From: Hermatobates lingyangjiaoensis
Lineage: Eukaryota > Arthropoda > Insecta > Hemiptera > Hermatobatidae
Assembly (NCBI GenBank): GCA_026182355.1
Contig: JAPFBL010000233.1
Coordinates: 186,001 to 250,000 of the forward strand
Direction: 5' to 3'
DNA: 64,000 nt
Part shown: positions 1 through 10,612 of the stretch, one piece after another
How positions within the stretch are numbered: position 1 is the first letter of the stretch
Layout: every line of letters starts with the position of its first letter
Notes under the pieces: generated by a model
Databases searched by the model: none
Told to the model about the DNA's origin: nothing
What the model saw: the letters and a program-made list of their open reading frames with translations, nothing else
Program-made: the position numbers and the translations under genes

Positions 1-755
1 ATAGTGTCAAAAATGCCAATTATTGTGCCATATGGAGTCATTATAATAACACTTATATTATACATAAATGAAACATACATTTATAAATAACCTGGTTCAT
101 GTTATATATGGTTATAGAGTTAAAAATCTGAATTCCTGTAAATAATTTAATAAAGAAACAAACAGATATTTCTCTTTTTTATATTAGGTTAGTCTGTTTG
201 TTGTATTTCGTACTATCAAGTTTCATTATATTTTCTAATTAATCAATGATTAGAATGACTAATAGATAATTGTATGTATTATTGGTGTAAGAGATGTAGA
301 ATAAACAAATTGTGTGCAACAAAAAAGAAAAAGAACCTCGTGGTATATTAATAAATTGAATTAGTCTAACAAGTTATTATAATTGTTTCAATTCTTATTT
401 GAAACATCCTGTGATTAATTTCTTATAACATTTCTCAAAAAAAAGGAATACATATTATCTTCATCTAATCTTTAATGTTATCTAGTAACGTGATAAGTAA
501 CTTAATTTAATGTAATGTAAATGCATTTGACTTTTACTTCATGGAATAAAACTTTGTTAACTAAACTTCAATTCATGTCAATGAATGAAAGCATTCAATA
601 ATTCTTTTCCTAAATATTTTCAATTATTATTATTCTAAATTAATTTAATAAAACTTTTACTTACTGTTTGATGTCACTTTTTATGAAGTAGCTATTTAAT
701 GCAACAAAACACTGAATTAAAAAAACAGAAATAAAGGCACTAAAGGACGCGTAGA
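1..755. other. AT-rich intergenic DNA, no gene seen
   Basis: AT-rich sequence with short A and T runs. I find no reading frame of convincing length or composition and no recognisable element. Confidence 0.5.
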
Positions 756-1338
756 ACTAACTTAATTAGTCAAAATGGCGTCAATTCAGCTTGATTCGGT
801 TGTTCTGATTCAATCCAATGCCTTCACAATTATTTCATTTATAAGATTATTTTATTTTTTTTTAATTTGTAAATTATTTAATCTTAATGAAACTTTTAAT
901 AATTTTTTTCTTAAAAATGACAAACTTCTGATAAACAATATGATTTATTTTTTTGACAAACTAATGAATTATTAATTTAAGTAAATATATTACTAATCTC
1001 ATACCTTGGGTATGTGAGGTCAGATGTCGGTTAACAGGTAGCACGATTAACTTAATTGGAGAAAATGGCGTCAATCTAGCATGACTCAGTTGATGTGATT
1101 CAATCCAATCTCTTCTCAATTATTTCATTTATAACATTATTTAGTTTTTTTTTAATTTATTACTTATTTAATCTTAAAGAAAGTTTTATTAGCTTTTTCT
1201 TTAAAAAAAAAGAAATTTCATATCATCAATATGATTTCTTTTTTTTACTAAACTGATCAATTATCAATATAAGTAAATATATTACTATTATACCTTGGTA
1301 ATGTGAGGTCAGATGTTAGTTAACAGCTAGCACGATTG
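756..1338. repeat. Tandem duplication, two units of about 290 bp
   Basis: Two head-to-tail copies of about 290 bp. The landmark AAAATGGCGTCAAT occurs at about 772 and again at 1062, and GTGAGGTCAGATGT recurs near the end of each unit (about 1014 and 1303). The copies differ by many substitutions and small indels, so the duplication is not recent. A 66-codon open frame at 775-975 lies inside unit 1, is not kept open in unit 2, and I do not treat it as a gene. Confidence 0.8.
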
Positions 1339-1800
1339 GCATTAGTACTGAAGATTGTAAGGTTGAATAAGCCATGACTCTAAAATTTCATACTGAATAA
1401 ATTATTATTATTTTTTTTGGTTAGATTGAGAGTCTGCCATAAAGGTACACTTTTGTAGGGATATTTCAGGGGAATACTGTGTTTTCCTAGTAAAATAGAT
1501 TAACAGAATGTTTCAACACTATATTGTGTTGAAACATAGTGTTTCATTCCCTTATTTTAATCATAATTACATTCATATTATTTGTAAAATAGAAATTCTC
1601 TTTCCTACATAACTTTATAGAAACTTTTTTTCGTTACATCACCTTAGCCATTGGAAATATTAGAAAACTATAAATTCTCTGTTGCAGTTCTACTCATTGT
1701 TACAATGATGATATGTAAGTAAACATAAAAATATACTTAGGGTACTTACTTTTACTTGTTAACTTACTTTTGGATACAAGACCACCCACACTCCTTCCCA

Positions 1801-1869
1801 AACACACACACACACACAGACATACATACATACACACATATACAGACACACACACCACACACATACACA

Positions 1870-1957
<88 letters not shown>
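1801..1957. repeat. (AC)n microsatellite with irregular 5' part
   Basis: Interrupted AC/CATA repeats from about 1801 pass into a pure (AC)n run of roughly 80 bases up to about 1955. Open frames here encode only His-Thr or Cys-Val repeats and are artefacts. Confidence 0.95.
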
Positions 1958-1966
<9 letters not shown>

Positions 1967-2804
1967 TACAAACAAACAGATGATCGAAAAAAACGTCTCA
2001 AAACGAGTTTGGGGACCTCTAAACATGTAATTACGTCAAAATATCGAGCTCGAATTTGTTCAATTTTCATACTTCAATTATAGTCAAGTAGAAATGTACT
2101 GCAGTCACGGAGACAAATTTTTAGTGCTACTAATTGCCAACTAACCCCACTACTAGATTTATTATAGCGGCTATTAATCAATAATGATTGTATTTCATCT
2201 TTTGCTTTCGTTAACTGATTCTGTTTTCCCATACGAGATATGTTTCATTATTCAGATGTGAAACATTTCTTTTAATAGCCTCCTATTCTGATTTCTTTCA
2301 TAATAAAAAATCTTTATGTTTCATAAATTAATACTCTATCTGTTGTTGATGGAGTGATGGGCTAAATCATAAACTATTTTATGTTTATTTTAATTTAATA
2401 TGATTTTTTAAAGTTTTAAATATTGCATTGTCTGGTTTACATACTCTGCCATGCAATGGCTTCAATGAGGTGAATATTTCAACAATAAGGCTGATTAGTC
2501 CATAAATAGATGATTTGGCTATAGCAAAAATACATAGCTTCAAACATAAACAACTAAACAACAACTTAAATAATTAGACAGAACACGATATGAATAATTC
2601 TGTAGTTTGACCCACCATAGGTGATTAGGCAATAAGGTTTTGAATTACCTTTTGGGGCATTTAGAGTTTGATTTTCACTTGAAAAACTGACAGGACTTTG
2701 ATTCGTTTTAGCAATATATACGTATAGATCAAACAAACCAATACATAAGACATTATATAATAATGATGACAAAAGTAATACAGGAATTTGATACAGACAT
2801 AACT

Positions 2805-2842
2805 CGCTTCTATATTTTGATAATTGTCGTCATCAGAAAGCG
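2805..2842 (-). ncRNA. Decayed hammerhead-like motif, family A
   Basis: Read on the minus strand: stem I half CGCUUU (2837-2842), core CUGAUGA (2830-2836), a hairpin region, then AAAA where GAAA is expected, AUAU, and stem I half GAAGCG (2805-2810). Stem I forms six pairs (one G-U) although its bases differ from the other family A copies, so pairing was kept while sequence changed. The G12-to-A change should inactivate it. The downstream text GAGTTATGTCTGT matches the tail of the copies at 3348 and 27856. Confidence 0.6.
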
Positions 2843-2890
2843 AAGTGTCCGACAGAGTGTTTATAACATTTTACTAAATTTAAACACTTA

Positions 2891-2923
2891 TTATATTAGT
2901 CTAATATAATTAGACTAATATAA
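2891..2923. repeat. Short perfect inverted repeat
   Basis: Twelve-base arms TTATATTAGTCT and AGACTAATATAA flank a 9-base AT spacer. It would form a hairpin or cruciform. No function can be assigned. Confidence 0.7.
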
Positions 2924-2962
2924 TTTAAAACACACGCTATCATTTGACTATATAATTTAATA

Positions 2963-2973
2963 TACTCACACAC

Positions 2974-3005
<32 letters not shown>

Positions 3006-3060
3006 TAAAATTATATCAGTGACTTGACTTGTCACTTCAGACAAGTGACTGAAGTCAAGT

Positions 3061-3098
<38 letters not shown>

Positions 3099-3168
3099 TG
3101 TGTGGGGGGGGGGAGGGTGTACGTGTGGCTTGGTACAAACTGGGATATATATATATTTATATATATAT
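2963..3168. repeat. Compound simple repeats (AC)n, (TA)n and a G run
   Basis: (AC)n at about 2965-3004, (TA)n at about 3066-3092, a ten-base G run near 3104, and (TA)n at 3146-3168 leading directly into the family B module at 3169. A short palindrome made of TGACTTGACTTGTCACT and its complement lies at about 3020-3058. Confidence 0.8.
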
Positions 3169-3254
3169 ATCAATGATCAAACCACAATAAGAAATGGGAA
3201 AACAAGACTAATGTGGTTTGATCATTGATTGTTATTTCACGTGTTTATGTGAAA

Positions 3255-3262
<8 letters not shown>
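3169..3262. mobile_element. Family B PLE module, internally deleted inverted dimer
   Basis: The left arm begins TCAATGATCAAACCACAATA and the right arm carries the reverse complement TGTGGTTTGATCATTGA followed by TTATTTCACGTGTTTATGTG. Both outer ends enter (TA)n. Compared with the full copy at 63225-63475, the hammerhead cores of both arms are missing, so this is a deletion derivative of the tail-out inverted dimer. Confidence 0.75.
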
Positions 3263-3302
<40 letters not shown>

Positions 3303-3347
3303 AAAATAAAAAACGAAGGAAACACACAGAAAGACACAGACATAACT

Positions 3348-3385
3348 CACATCGATATTTCGACAATCGTCGTCATCAGGAGGTG
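3348..3385 (-). ncRNA. Hammerhead ribozyme-like motif, family A, 3' of PLE endonuclease fragment
   Basis: On the minus strand: stem I half CACCUC (3380-3385), CUGAUGA (3373-3379), one extra C, stem II GAC/GUC with a GAUU loop, GAA, palindrome AUAU, C as the predicted cleavage-site base, then stem I half GAUGUG (3348-3353), which pairs 5 of 6. It lies about 300 bp downstream of the GIY-YIG fragment at 3683-4366, in the same orientation, and before (TA)n. That is where a PLE 3' terminal repeat would be. Almost the same sequence recurs at 27856-27893. HHR variants in PLE terminal repeats are established; activity of this copy is not shown. Confidence 0.75.
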
Positions 3386-3559
3386 CGAAGAGCGAAGAGT
3401 CCCGCAGGAAGACAGGGCGGTACTGAACTCGGAAACCGCAGCCAGTACCCCACCACTTACCACCAAGCGGGGAAGGGAGGGAAGGAAATGAAGAGCCAAA
3501 TTAAGACGTAAAAGGAACGAGTAAAAATTATAACTATAAAAATTATAAAAAAGTAGATA

Positions 3560-3682
3560 AATCAAATTAAAATTAATAAAAATAATAAATAAAAAGTAAA
3601 ATAAAAAATAACAAATAAATAAATAAAAAATAATAAATAAATAAATAAAAAATAATAAATAAATAAATAAATCATAAATAAA
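3560..3682. repeat. (AAAT)n-like tract in PLE 3' untranslated region
   Basis: Repeats of AATAAATAAATAAAAAAT follow the PLE fragment's stop codon (minus-strand sense) and precede the hammerhead motif at 3348. The other PLE copy at 28453 has a (TTA)n tract in the same relative position. Confidence 0.8.
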
Positions 3683-4366
3683 TTATCGGTTGAGGTTGAG
3701 TCCGGGGGAAGAGCGAGCATCAAGTAAGCATATGTATGCCTCCTCTGAAGCTCTTAGGGTAACTTTATTGTTGGATTCGGGGATCTGTTTCAGGATCTGA
3801 ACCCTGAAACAGTCATTGAAACTGAGTCCATGCGAGTTCGCATGGATGGCTACAGGATAGTTACTGCGTTGACCGACTGAAGCCCTATGACCATTCATAC
3901 GAAGGCTCAACTTATTAGAAGTTAAGCCAACGTAAAAGGAGTCACACTGAGTGCAATCCAGTCGGTAAACACAGTTGCTCGAGGTACAGGAGGAATTGAC
4001 CTGAACCGGGTAGGAACTATGGTGGAGAGGGGAATCGAAGGAAGGATTAGGATTAACAATCAGGCAAGTTTGACAGCCACGGCGTCCACATTGTTTCATT
4101 CCAGGAACAGGACTGGAAGGCTGAGGGGAAATATGAGAGAAAATGCTTTTTAGATTGGCAGGTTTACGGTAGGAAATAGAAGGGGGGTGATTAAAGATGG
4201 AAGAAGTAGAAGTAGAAGTAGACAGAATCGGAAAAGACTCCTTAATAACAGCACGAAGCTTATAAGCGCCAGGGAAGTAGGTTGTCAGGAAGAAGGAAGT
4301 GTTACTTCTATCCCTCTTGGGTCTGGGTTGGTGGGAGATGTCAGCCGGTAAAACACGACTATCAAT
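3683..4366 (-). pseudogene. Penelope-like element C-terminal fragment with GIY-YIG endonuclease domain
   Basis: Open minus-strand frame ending at 3683. About 226 residues are PLE-like; upstream residues are AT-microsatellite translation (YIYIYI), so the apparent start codon at 4450 is not real and the copy is 5'-truncated, with no reverse transcriptase domain. Visible order: a basic linker with YFPGAYKLRAV, a Cys-rich motif CGRRGCQTC, then the GIY-YIG core NCVYRLDCTQCDSFYVGLT followed by LSLRMNGHR, and a C-terminal RASEEAYICLL. The PLE endonuclease nicks target DNA for integration (known for the family). The matching fragment at 28453-29232 is similar throughout. A family A hammerhead motif lies downstream. 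No stop or frameshift is seen within the fragment. Confidence 0.9.
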
Positions 4367-4665
4367 GAATATTGAATATATATAATGAATATATAATGAA
4401 TATAATGAATAAAATATAATGAATATATATATATATATATATATTCGCACTCCATCCTTTGACGTGAGGTGATATCTCTCACTTCGTCCTCTCTTCTAGT
4501 CTACTCCTGATGACCAACAACAGTAACGATATATTGAGAATTCTCCAGGTGTGTTTTTTATTCCTTTTTCTATGCTGTGATTTGTGTAATTAAGGTTATA
4601 TATATAGGTGTGTTCTCTAATCGGGGTTCGGTCAATTTTCCAGGATAAAAAATCAAACTCTCGTT

Positions 4666-4704
4666 GCCAACGTTTCGGTTTTATTTAAAACCTTTTTCAT
4701 AGGC
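4666..4704 (-). ncRNA. Hammerhead-like motif, family H
   Basis: Minus strand: stem I half GCC (4702-4704), a damaged core (TATGAAA in place of CUGANGA), hairpin GGUUUU/AAAACC, GAA, palindrome ACGU, U, and stem I half GGC (4666-4668). Stem II, GAA-ACGU-U and the three-base stem I fit the pattern of the other families. The damaged core makes activity unlikely. The neighbouring module at 4784-4860 has GAAAUGAUC and does not fit the palindrome rule. Confidence 0.5.
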
Positions 4705-5027
4705 AGAAGTAAGAATTTTTTAACTAAGAAAATGAAAATGAAAATTTATATTATATATATATATATATATATAAACACTAGAACATAGTACTGAGAAGAA
4801 GAAAAGAATACCCTCACTATTTTCGATCATTTCGGTTTGCTATAGTCTTCTGGAGAAAATAGAAAAACAGAATAGCGAAGAATTGATAGGTCTTCAGACT
4901 ATTTGAAGCAATTTTATATATTACAATAAACGCATGAAATAAAAATGTACGTCCAAACCACAATAAGAAATTCAGAAAAGAAAAAAAAACAGTGATCTTA
5001 CTAAAAAAAACTGTTCCAAAGACAAAG

Positions 5028-5105
5028 ATGCTGTGTGTGTCTGTGTGAGTGTGAGTATGAGTGTGTGAGTGTTTGTGTCTCTGTATTTGTGTGTTTGTGT
5101 GAGGG
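5028..5105. repeat. TG-rich simple repeat
   Basis: Imperfect TG, TGAG and TGTC repeats. Nothing else is recognised between 5105 and the SINE at 5520. Confidence 0.7.
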
Positions 5106-5519
5106 ACAGCAGGTTGTGACCATAGGTAAAATAATTATAATAATTTATTTTCATATTTATGTTACCGAGATAGAATTTGTTCTGAGATAAGTTAGGTTGT
5201 CGTCACAATGAACTTTAGTAAGGGAAATTCGGTCAAAGAAAGCTGTCTTTTTTTTTTTTGAATGTTGTAGAAATTTAGAGACAAAATTAAAAAAAATCAC
5301 TGTTATCATTCTACCTTTTTAAATGAAATTGTATGATTAAAACATTGTTAAATCTATGATATCTTTTGTAGACCTACGTTAAATATGCTAACAATCAAAT
5401 AGGCAAACTGGTAATATCCCAAAACTGTATCCTGGATTCTAAGAAGAATAGGAGTCAATTCTACATTCTTTATACCCGGGATTGTAAACGTCATACAGAA
5501 GGTAAAGGTGCTAGGATTA

Positions 5520-5838
5520 GTTCAGGTTGCAGTGGCAATCTCACAAGGGAACACTTATAGGCCGAACAATGGCCATTGATGTACTGCCCCATGAAGATTG
5601 ATTCTATATGATGAGTCCTAAATTTTGCCTTAGTCATGTGTATTTAGAATAGGGATGTTTAACGAGTATCTGACATCGACAAATTCGGAACCGACAGCTT
5701 CAACGTCGCCTCGGAGGGACGATGTGCTCAGATTAATTCACCCTTCTCGTGAATAAATCGAGGGCCAGAGTGAGTATTGAACCCCCAGACCTACCAGTAC
5801 AGAGGCGAGCACTTCACCACTGAGCTACTCTGACAGCT
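5520..5838 (-). mobile_element. tRNA-derived SINE, nearly full length
   Basis: The minus strand starts with a tRNA-like head: an A-box-like TAGCTCAGTGG near 5826 and a B-box-like GGTTCAATACT near 5790. These would be the internal RNA polymerase III promoter. The body that follows contains CTCGATTTATTCACG, GAGCACATCG, a GACGTTGAAGCTG core, CTCGTTAAACATCC, AAATTTAGGACTC and TTCCCTTGTGAG, and ends near CACTGCAACC at about 5523. The same body recurs in at least eight other places here. The lack of variable-loop and acceptor pairing shows it is not a working tRNA gene. Confidence 0.85.
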
Positions 5839-5839
5839 A

Positions 5840-6665
5840 AAGGTGCTGTTGATTTTTTTGTAATCGAAAGTATCATATGCCGCTGATATAAGTCATTAGA
5901 ACTGTACAGTTGTGGTCTCATGGATTAATGTTTACGGGAAGACAAAAGTTATGATAAAGTGTCTTGTTTGCCAAACAGATCCAGTATAACCTTCATTCGC
6001 TAGAATACTGTTCCTAGATTGCGATTTAAAAAGGTTTTTAAAGATGTATCATTGCAACAACGGGAGTATAAATAGCCATCGTATTCAAAAGAATACACCA
6101 CTAAAATATTTTTCTTTACTGTTCAGCCAAGAAAAAGTGCAATATACAAATAAGATATAAAATAACACAATGCATTGATGTTACGGTCGTCCTAAAGACT
6201 GCCCCTTGTCATTTCACGACATTCATAACTACTAGTGCTCCTGTGACAGCTTAACACTTCAAACAGCCATATATTACTTAACTGCCCATTACCACACAAA
6301 GAGAGACTTGAATATATGAGAGACATATTAACAACCGGAAATATCTAGCCTCCAGCTAATGCTGTTGTAATGAAAAATAATAAAGTGTGCGACAATTTCA
6401 AAATAATGATAGTAATTTATTTTAGAAAATTGTTATGCCATAACAATTCATGCGATATTATCTTTGCTTTATTATATTGTAAAATTGTTGTACAGAACTA
6501 TTACTTTTAGTGACATAGAATTAATTATTTTGCTTTATTTTATGAAATTGATAAATTGTATTTTAAATAAAAATTTAAAAGGATTACAAGTGATTGTACA
6601 TGCATTAGGGTATAGTAGTATGAAATATTATATATCGTGCTTACTGAATTAATGGATTAAGGTGC
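5840..6665. other. AT-rich DNA, no gene seen
   Basis: No domain or known element is recognised. Short open frames such as 6464-6652 have AT-driven composition without identifiable motifs. Confidence 0.45.
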
Positions 6666-6672
6666 ACACATA

Positions 6673-6673
<1 letters not shown>

Positions 6674-6762
<89 letters not shown>
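6674..6762. repeat. (AC)n microsatellite
   Basis: A nearly pure AC dinucleotide run of about 85 bases, ending in AAACACACAAACAC. Confidence 0.95.
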
Positions 6763-6767
<5 letters not shown>

Positions 6768-7934
6768 AAACACTCGCATATCTTATAAAATAGACTGTAG
6801 AAACCTAAAACGTGTAAACAAATTAAAACCGGGAGATTGACTGTTTTACATTATTCATAATATTTCCTTTTAGCAATGTAATATAAGTATGTGCATATAG
6901 TAACATTATGTATATGTATAGTAAATTAATGGAACTGCTTGATTAGTGTAATATTTTATTTTATTTACAAACAAGAAATAGGAAAGTAATCTCATTTGCT
7001 TTACAGTGATTTATCACTGAAAAGTACTTTTCATTACTTTTATGTCATTAAATCGTCTACTTATTTGACAATAAAAATTGTTTATATTTCATCAACTCTT
7101 CAAATATTAAAAATCAAAGATACATTGAACTCTTTCATGAGAAATATACTAATTTCTCATTTGAAAGCTATTTTATAAATAGATTGACTTGTCTATTTTT
7201 TATTTCTCAATAAAGGAAAAAGAGTGAAACATGATCAAAATATTTGAATGTAATAAACTAGTGACAAACAAATGGGGAAATAAGGAAGAAAATGAGACGG
7301 GTTTGAAGAGGACAGGAAGCAGAGGGCGCGCTCTATTAGCAGTTGGTAATGAGTTCCGCCGCCATCTCTACTCCTCTGAGAACCCACTTGCTTCTTTCCT
7401 CTCTCAGCACAAATCTCTTCCCCGCTTTCGCTCTCCAGTTAATTTCAACACAGAACCCTTCCTAATAGAACAAATACTCTTTCTGTCGAATTTAGCTCTC
7501 TTCCTGGTAAAAGGGTACAAATATATTTCTCTTTAAAGCCAAAGATGGAATGAATTATTTCACTTTTAATAAAAGTAACCAAAAATCAAGAGCCTTGGAT
7601 TAAAAGTTATTTTGAGTTAAAATTATTAACAAATATTTAATTTAACTCATATTTCTGAAGTAGGTAAATGTTTTATTTATATATAGTGGGATGAGAAAAG
7701 AATTTTTGGATATTCTTGAAAGTTAAGTACATTTATACAGTTTTAAAAAAAAAATAAAAATTGTAATTATGGTATCACAGAGAAGTCAAGACAATATACA
7801 CACTTGTATAATCAGTGTTAACTATAAACCCATTTCTCATCAACAATTATGTTTGTTTCAAGGTATTCTATTTCTAATTTAAAGAAGTGCATTCCTTTTA
7901 ATTATTAGACTCTTAACACAACTTCTGCACTTTC
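6763..7934. other. Mostly AT-rich DNA with a small GC-richer patch
   Basis: Nothing recognisable. The patch 7290-7450 is richer in GC than its surroundings and open for about 100 codons (7231-7536), but I see no domain, splice signal pair or repeat match, so no gene is called. Confidence 0.4.
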
Positions 7935-8212
7935 AAGCCAGTACATAGTAGTTGTAGCAGGCAACACTGTAAGTTGAATTGACTGCCCCAACAAGGGAAC
8001 GCACTAAGGCTGAACATTGGGCCGTTTGTGATACCACACAATGAAGATTGATTCCACATTGGGAGTCCAACATTTTGCCTAACACAAGTGTATTTAGAGT
8101 AGGGATCTTTAACCGGTACATGACGTCGTATAGGCTCGGAACAGATGGCTTAACATCCTCTCCCAGGGGTGACGTGCTCAGATTAATTCACATCCAACGG
8201 GAATAAATCGAG
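7935..8212 (-). mobile_element. SINE body, 3' part of a SINE split by a LINE
   Basis: Minus-strand SINE body from CTCGATTTATTCCCG (8212 downward) through AACATTGGGCC-type text to TTGGGGCAGTCAATTC and a CTGCTACAACTACTA tail near 7945. It is separated from its tRNA-like head (8854-8929) by a 641-bp LINE insertion. The eight-base target duplication AAATCGAG is present at 8205-8212 and 8854-8861. The tail CTACTACTA is shared with the SINE at 35747-35796. Confidence 0.8.
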
Positions 8213-8853
8213 CCCAACGACCAACAACCAACGAATATAACCGCGCACTATAGTGCACGTCGTAACTAGCAGTTCCAGACCAGAGGCCTTCTACTGCTTG
8301 ATTACTGTGCTACTATAACTTGGAATGTCAGTAATTCATGTCAGATATTAAGTTAGTCTGTACAGTAATGATGTCGTATTCGCGGTCATGTGGTCTTGTT
8401 AGTCATAGTTTTCAATGTTTTTAGACATTAGCTGGAAAGGTAGTAAGATAGTCACTGGATTAAGTAATTATTTAATGAGGAAGGTTGGCGACAGGATTTG
8501 GAGTTTGTACAAGGAGGTTTGGATGAGTAGATAGTTTGTTGTCTTCATTGGTAGTAAGTCGGGTGATGTAGCTATCTATGGATTCCATTTTCAAATCATG
8601 GTGAATATCAACATTACGGGCGTACCAAGGAGCCCTGGCTATAAGGCGGGCACACTTACTTTAAACAATCTGGATACACGCCTTGTTTGTTGGTGCAGCT
8701 CTAAACCAGACGGAGCATCCATAAGTCATCGCTGAACGAAGAACCCCCTTATAGACAAGGTCCTTGACCTAATAGGGAGAATTCCTTGATTTGAAAAGAA
8801 AATATAGTTTACACATCAAGTAGATTCCAAGCTTGGATTTCTTATGGAGGTGA
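8213..8853 (-). pseudogene. 5'-truncated jockey-like LINE, ORF2 C-terminus and 3' UTR
   Basis: The minus-strand translation starts near 8850 with HLHKKSKLGIY, followed by LVYKGVLRSAMTYGCSVWFR and APTNKACIQIV, then an in-frame stop and CARLIAR. This is the region after the reverse transcriptase in jockey-clade ORF2. There are at least two in-frame stops, so it is dead. The 3' UTR ends with palindrome GCACTATAGTGC (8245-8256) and a short (CGTTGGN)n tail. The insertion splits a SINE and is flanked by the 8-bp duplication AAATCGAG, showing target-primed insertion. The copy at 35235-35746 belongs to the same family. Confidence 0.85.
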
Positions 8854-8929
8854 AAATCGAGTGCCTGGTGGGGATCGAACCAAAATACCAACCCGCGAGT
8901 ACGATAACCACTGAGCTAACCAGCCAGCT
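8854..8929 (-). mobile_element. SINE tRNA-like head, 5' part of split SINE
   Basis: Minus strand: A-box-like TTAGCTCAGTGG near 8913 and B-box-like GGTTCGATCCCC at 8870-8881, then CAGGCACTCGATTT where the LINE begins. The head is close to real tRNA promoter sequences but runs into SINE body rather than an acceptor stem. Confidence 0.8.
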
Positions 8930-9594
8930 AATCCCCCTTACCTTATTTGTAATTAGTTGCTACCTCTATACTATAGAATAATATTTACTCTTTCTAATTA
9001 TGCACCACCTTGGCACCAGCATTGTATAAAGCACACATAATACAACTGCTTACTAATACAAGTGAGACATTAAGTGCCCAGTTTATTTTTGAATAAACTG
9101 GATTAAAGCATAATGATTTATTTGATTTCATAAATAATTGACTCTAGATTTACATGCGATTATAATGTATCATACTGATAAAAAGTATCCATTTGAGCAA
9201 TAGTTCAAATTTTTCTTCTAAAATTCAAAAATAAATCCAAATAATAAGAGATTTATGCCCATAATATTATAAGAGAAGTATAAAAGTTGTATTGAGTAAA
9301 CGATGCCAAATGTATTAAAAGGATAGGCGGAAGGAAGTGATATAGAGGCATTTAGGAGAAGAGCAGACTTGAAAGGGCCTTGCCTTTCGCTATAAAGCTT
9401 TTACATGAATAAAAAGGAACAAGGGCAGAAGGGACACTGTTCAAGACAGCAAATAGAGCAGGCATTGCTTTTGTTTGTTCGCCACAACCCATTTATTGGT
9501 CTCATAGGGACAAGCCCTTCGACAGAAATATTTTGTAGCAACAGAGTGATTTTAGAAAACATTACTTTTCAATTCTTTGTCAATCATTTATCAT

Positions 9595-9596
<2 letters not shown>
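8930..9596. other. AT-rich DNA, no gene seen
   Basis: No recognisable element. A frame at 9405-9653 runs into the (TA)n tract and has no identifiable domain. Confidence 0.4.

Positions 9597-9637
<41 letters not shown>
9597..9637. repeat. (TA)n microsatellite, left part split by a hAT element
   Basis: A (TA)n run that ends exactly at the hAT terminal repeat at 9638. It resumes at 10439-10470 on the other side of the element, so it was one microsatellite before insertion. Confidence 0.9.
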
Positions 9638-9640
<3 letters not shown>

Positions 9641-10435
9641 TGGCGACTCCTGACCTTTTTCTTTAGGCATGCAATTTTCAAAGAATAAAAGAAATACATT
9701 TCTTTTATTCTAATTCTCATGTTCAGTCTTTGCATGTTGCACAAAAGGATAATGATGTAGTAAAAACATTTTATGGAGATTTGAATCAGGTTCTATTTGG
9801 AAATACTTTTAACATTAACTTTTATTAACCAATACAATAAGAATAGGCAAAAAATGTTTTTATTAAAGAAAGAGATACACAATACATCATTTAAATAAAA
9901 ACTTCTTGCAAAATTCTTCGATAACAAAACCATAAAACTTCTCTCTATCTACCATGAGATCTTTAAGTAAATGTCTTTCAATTGAAATTAGGGATAAATT
10001 AGACAATCGCTCTTCACTTTGGGAGCTTCGTAAATAACTTCTAATTCTTTTGAGGGCAGAAAACGATCTCTCAACACTTGGTGTTGTTATGGGAATAGTC
10101 ATAACCAAATTCATGAGTTTATAAATTTCCGGAAGACCTGTGTGCAAAACACTTTCCAGTATGTATTTGAGGAGCTCCGCAAGCCTGAGTTGCAGTGTAT
10201 GCAAACTTCGTTCTTGTTTCTCTTGGCAATTAAGACCATTTTCATTAACCAGAAAAGATAAGAGTAAACCCCTGCATTGGGAAGCTTAGCGCAATCATAG
10301 AAAATGGTTCCTTACCGTGTAGTGGAATAAAAAAAAGGGGTTCCTTTAAATATTTCGAGTCTCGAACATTTTGGTTTCTTTAAAGATGAATTCTATGCAT
10401 GCAATGCATGTGTTTCATTCCCTGAGAAATCGCCA

Positions 10436-10438
<3 letters not shown>
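9638..10438 (-). mobile_element. hAT DNA transposon, deleted copy with both ends
   Basis: Terminal inverted repeats: the left end starts CAGTGGCGACTCCTGA at 9638 and the right end, read inward, is CAGTGGCGATTTCTCAGG from 10438. The flanking 8-bp ATATATAT at 9630-9637 and 10439-10446 fits a hAT target duplication, though inside (TA)n it cannot be unique. The 801-bp element keeps only the transposase C-terminus (9887-10204), so it is an internal deletion derivative of an autonomous element. Confidence 0.85.
9887..10204 (-). pseudogene. hAT transposase C-terminal dimerisation region
   Basis: 105-codon minus-strand frame. The segment LPEIYKLMNLVMTIPIT, then TPSVERSFSALKRIRSYL and RSSQSEERLSNLSLISIE, is the hAT C-terminal dimerisation signature, closest in feel to ZMYM1-like hAT proteins. 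Full transposases are several hundred residues long. The zinc finger and the catalytic DDE part are absent here. Frame-compatible text continues upstream to about 10260 (NENGLNCQEKQERS) before being lost. It lies within a complete pair of terminal repeats, so it is the decayed cargo of that element rather than a host gene. Confidence 0.9.

Positions 10439-10470
<32 letters not shown>
10439..10470. repeat. (TA)n microsatellite, right part; tail of PLE module
   Basis: Continuation of the (TA)n run interrupted by the hAT element. It forms the outer tail of the minus-strand PLE N-terminal fragment that follows. Confidence 0.9.
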
Positions 10471-10472
<2 letters not shown>

Positions 10473-10611
10473 CGGGAGCAGACCTTCGTTTATGCATGTC
10501 TTGTTAAATTGTATGCCTACTTTTAATCTCACAACTTTTCTACTGAATCTCTCGATTTCTCTAATACACTTTCTCCATTTTTGTGGTACAAGATAGATTA
10601 GTTGACCATTA
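10471..10611 (-). pseudogene. Penelope-like element N-terminal coding fragment, left arm of inverted pair
   Basis: The minus-strand translation reads GQLIYLVPQKWRKCIREIE, then RFSRKVVRLKVGIQFNKT and CINEGLLPKY, where it stops at (TA)n. This resembles the basic, partly helical N-terminal region of PLE proteins (pattern: R..E..S.KVV, FNK.C, LLP.Y). The family G arms at 41565-42003 show the same pattern and end at the same place. It forms an inverted repeat of about 120 bp with 10990-11107. The PLE assignment rests on motif resemblance and on the adjacent hammerhead motif. Confidence 0.65.
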
Positions 10612-10612
10612 T

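Noticed and set aside
1700..2070. Several open frames of 67-108 codons on both strands
   Set aside because: They translate the (AC)n microsatellite into His-Thr or Cys-Val repeats and have no other content.
3225..3491. Frame with YIYIYI repeats, and similar frames at 9405, 22988, 27875, 33349 and 41528
   Set aside because: The Tyr-Ile runs are translated (TA)n. The remaining residues come from PLE modules, not from a gene.
4503..4550. CTCCTGATGACCAACAACAG as a family A hammerhead
   Set aside because: The CUGAUGA core is present, but the GAAA and stem II are lost. At most a relic.
8854..8929. Possible true tRNA gene
   Set aside because: Good A and B boxes, but no acceptor-stem pairing, and it continues into SINE body sequence.
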